From contig NZ_CP049857.1 of the NCBI RefSeq assembly GCF_011299555.1, positions 1,426,001 to 1,490,000 of the forward strand: DNA of 64,000 nucleotides, given 5' to 3'. Positions 61,687 to 64,000 of this stretch are shown here, in pieces. Made by a program: the position numbers and the translations under genes. Origin of the DNA: Dysgonomonas sp. HDW5A (GTDB lineage Bacteria; Bacteroidota; Bacteroidia; Bacteroidales; Dysgonomonadaceae). Position 1 is the first letter of the stretch; each line of letters begins with the position of its first letter. Below the pieces are notes generated by a model that was given only the letters and a program-made list of their open reading frames with translations, made no database searches and had not been told where the DNA came from.

Positions 61687-61720
61687 GGAATCATCCTTTT
61701 TATTGTTTTGATGGATAAAC
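61685..61720. repeat. Dispersed hairpin repeat, copy E
   Basis: AAGGA-atca-TCCTT is followed by TTTATTGTTTTGATGG. It begins at the peptidase stop codon and shows a third version of the paired stem. Confidence 0.5.
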
Positions 61721-61756
61721 CTATCCCAACTTACCGAAAAATAAAATACTATAGAT

Positions 61757-64000
61757 ATGAAATTAAGAATACTTACTATTCTCTTCTCTACTTTTTTAAT
61801 TAGCGGAACAGCAGTCAGTCAAGAGCTTACATCGTATGTAAATCCGATGATCGGAACTCTGAAAATGGGACACACCTTTCCCGGAGCCTGTGTACCGCAT
61901 GGTATCGTACAATTAAGCCCCGATACCGATACTATACCCCAAAATATAAACGGCAAATATGTAGCCGATGCTTACAAATATTGTGCAGGTTATCAGCACG
62001 ATGATAAAACCATTGTGGGGTTCAGTCATACACACCTCAGCGGAACAGGGCATTCAGACTTGGGAGATATTCTAGTGATGCCTGTAACGGGAAAATTAAA
62101 ATTGAATCCGGGTACAGCCGATAATCCCGACTCGGGCTATCGTTCACGTTTTTCTCACGATACAGAAATTGCACGTCCTGGATATTATGAAGTGAAATTA
62201 GACGATTATGGAATAAAAGCACAACTAACCGCCACCGAACGAACAGGTATACATAAATATACCTTTCCTGCAAACGAGAAAAAACAGATATTGATTGATC
62301 TGGCACAAGGTATCTATAACTACGACGGCAAAGTATTATGGGCAAACGTAAGGGTAGAAAATGATACTCTGATAACCGGATATCGCATTACAAACGGATG
62401 GGCAAGGGTAAACTATACCTACTTTGCCATTACATTTTCGGAACCCATAAAATCGTATGGCTATGAAGACAAAGAGAAACCTAAATATGTAGGCTTCTGG
62501 CGAAAATTCGATCTTCAACATAACTTCCCCGAAATAGGAGGACGCAAAATAATTACTTATTTCGATTTTGGAACAGATGCAAACCCAACTGTCGAAATGC
62601 GGGTAGCCTTATCAGCAGTCAGCACATTGGGAGCTATTCAGAATCTACAAGCGGAGACCGCAGGGAAATCATTTGACGATATCGTAGCCATTGCCAATGA
62701 TAAATGGAATAAAGAGTTGGACGTTATCGAAATAGAAGGTACAAAAGATCAGAAGACCATGTTCTATACATCGTTGTATCATACGATGATAAATCCTTCG
62801 GTATATATGGATGTTGACGGACAATACAGGGGTATAGACCATAATATCTATCAAGCTAAAGATTTTACCAATTACACCATATTCTCGGTTTGGGATACAT
62901 ACAGAGCATTGCACCCTCTGTTCAATATTATCAATAGAGACAGAAGCAAAGACATCGTAAACTCGATGCTTGCTCATTACGATCAAAGTGTACACAAGGC
63001 ATTACCCGTGTGGTCGCTTATGGGTAACGAAGGATGGTGTATGATAGGTTATCACTCGGTTTCGGTAGTGTCGGATGCTCTTTCCAAAGGAATAGATATT
63101 GATAAAAAACGAGCCTTAGAAGCGATGATAAGCAGTTCGAATGTACCATATTATGATGGTACTAAAGAATATCTCGAACTAGGATATGTACCTTATGATA
63201 AAAACTCGAATGGTTCATCTATCACTCTTGAATATGCTTATGATGACTGGACAATCTACAATACTGCTCTTAAGATGGGTAACACTTCGGTAGCCGAAGC
63301 CTATAAGAAAAGGGCAATGAATTATCACAATGTGTTCGACCCCCAAATAGGCTTTGTACGTGCCCGAAAAAGCGATGGTTCTTGGAAAGCCCCTTATAGT
63401 TTACTCAATACACACGGTGAAGGGTTTATTGAAGGAAATTCATGGAACTATTCTTTTTATGTGCCTCAGGACGTTAAAGGATTGATTGAACAGATGCACG
63501 GCGAAAAAGTATTTACTCAAAGACTTGATTCTCTTTTCACGATGCACCTACCCGACGAATTTTTCGAAAACACCGAAGATGTAACCAGAGAAGGCATCAT
63601 GGGTAATTATGTACATGGCAATGAACCGAGTCACCATATACCTTATCTATATGCATGGACTTCTCAACCGTGGAAATCGCAATACTGGATTCGTGAAATT
63701 ATGAATCGTATGTATCGCAACAGTATCGACGGTCTTTGTGGAAATGACGATTGCGGGCAAATGTCGGCATGGTATATATTTTCAGCAATGGGATTTTATC
63801 CCGTTTGCCCCGGATCGGATCAGTATGTCATAGGCGCTCCTTACCTACCCTATTTGAAAGTAAAAACAGCTCCTGATAAGAATCTGGTTATAAAAGCAAA
63901 CGGCGTCAGTGACAAGATGCGTTATGTAAAATCGGTAAAATTAAACGGCAAGCCATACACCAAAGCATACATCACATACGATGATATAAAAGACGGTGGT
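61757..64000 (+). CDS. GH92 alpha-mannosidase, 3' end outside the window
   Basis: This frame starts at the ATG at 61757 and stays open for 748 codons to the last base, so the stop lies outside. A signal peptide ends near GTAVSQ. The N-terminal beta-sandwich begins with LTSYVNPMIGTLKMGHTFPG. The catalytic domain shows FSVWDTYRALHPL, the acid Glu559 in IEGNSWNYSF, the base region with Asp664-Asp665 in CGNDDCGQMSAWYIFSAMGF, and CPGSDQYVIGAPY. Family 92 enzymes remove mannose from alpha-linked ends with calcium. At least one more locus gene could follow beyond the edge. Confidence 0.95.
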   Translation, partial: MKLRILTILFSTFLISGTAVSQELTSYVNPMIGTLKMGHTFPGACVPHGIVQLSPDTDTIPQNINGKYVADAYKYCAGYQHDDKTIVGFSHTHLSGTGHSDLGDILVMPVTGKLKLNPGTADNPDSGYRSRFSHDTEIARPGYYEVKLDDYGIKAQLTATERTGIHKYTFPANEKKQILIDLAQGIYNYDGKVLWANVRVENDTLITGYRITNGWARVNYTYFAITFSEPIKSYGYEDKEKPKYVGFWRKFDLQHNFPEIGGRKIITYFDFGTDANPTVEMRVALSAVSTLGAIQNLQAETAGKSFDDIVAIANDKWNKELDVIEIEGTKDQKTMFYTSLYHTMINPSVYMDVDGQYRGIDHNIYQAKDFTNYTIFSVWDTYRALHPLFNIINRDRSKDIVNSMLAHYDQSVHKALPVWSLMGNEGWCMIGYHSVSVVSDALSKGIDIDKKRALEAMISSSNVPYYDGTKEYLELGYVPYDKNSNGSSITLEYAYDDWTIYNTALKMGNTSVAEAYKKRAMNYHNVFDPQIGFVRARKSDGSWKAPYSLLNTHGEGFIEGNSWNYSFYVPQDVKGLIEQMHGEKVFTQRLDSLFTMHLPDEFFENTEDVTREGIMGNYVHGNEPSHHIPYLYAWTSQPWKSQYWIREIMNRMYRNSIDGLCGNDDCGQMSAWYIFSAMGFYPVCPGSDQYVIGAPYLPYLKVKTAPDKNLVIKANGVSDKMRYVKSVKLNGKPYTKAYITYDDIKDGG

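Noticed and set aside
1-64000. CRISPR arrays, prophage or integrase genes
   Set aside because: No regularly spaced repeat series and no phage, integrase or transposase protein was found.

Overview
This window is a chromosomal segment of a Bacteroidales bacterium. The evidence is two SusC/SusD pairs, a hybrid two-component regulator of the Bacteroidetes type, lipoproteins with short signal peptides, -7 promoter boxes of the form TAnnTTTG, a Nudix-type AraR, and the DUF4954, DUF3127 and DUF4026 families. The low GC content and gene set would fit Dysgonomonas or a close relative, but the genus is a tentative inference. No rRNA, tRNA, CRISPR array, transposase or phage gene was seen.

Layout. Positions 1-1500 are the 3' part of a GH97 glycosidase. 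Positions 1.7-6.8 kb hold an XRE regulator, a DUF4954 hexapeptide-repeat protein, an unknown lipoprotein and a membrane-anchored pentapeptide-repeat protein. Positions 7.0-11.7 kb (minus strand) are a lactate module: permease lctP followed by lutABC, with a 410-bp spacer carrying repeated motifs. Positions 12-20.5 kb are housekeeping or unrelated genes: DUF4026 protein, 2-hydroxyacid dehydrogenase, DUF3127 OB-fold protein, AI-2E family permease, PBP4-type D,D-carboxypeptidase, FKBP lipoprotein, glycyl-tRNA synthetase and a small membrane protein.

Positions 20.6-40.8 kb (minus strand) form a polysaccharide utilization locus probably aimed at alpha-mannan. Its order of transcription is a membrane-spanning kelch/SARP-like regulator, then GH92 alpha-mannosidase, a surface lipoprotein, GH76 endo-alpha-mannanase, SusC, SusD, a DUF3823 lipoprotein, an unassigned TIM-barrel glycosidase-like protein and a DUF4965 protein. 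In front of the GH92 gene lie direct repeats at about 11-bp spacing beside a TAnnTTTG box. This regulator and its candidate operator are the most interesting part of the window.

Positions 41-50 kb (minus strand) are a sugar O-acetyltransferase, an aldose epimerase gene bracketed by inverted palindromic repeats, and the arabinose operon araD-araA-araB-transporter behind the Nudix-type repressor araR, with two palindromic operator candidates. Positions 50.4-64 kb (plus strand) are an outer-membrane barrel protein and a second utilization locus: HTCS regulator, SusC, SusD, a basic-secretory-type metallopeptidase and a GH92 gene cut by the right edge. Both loci carry GH92, so the strain appears equipped for mannose-rich glycans or mannoproteins under two different regulator classes.

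A family of short hairpin repeats, several followed by TTTTTATTG, sits in the spacers of the carbohydrate genes. A GC-rich, strongly folded 265-bp island lies at 23.2-23.5 kb.
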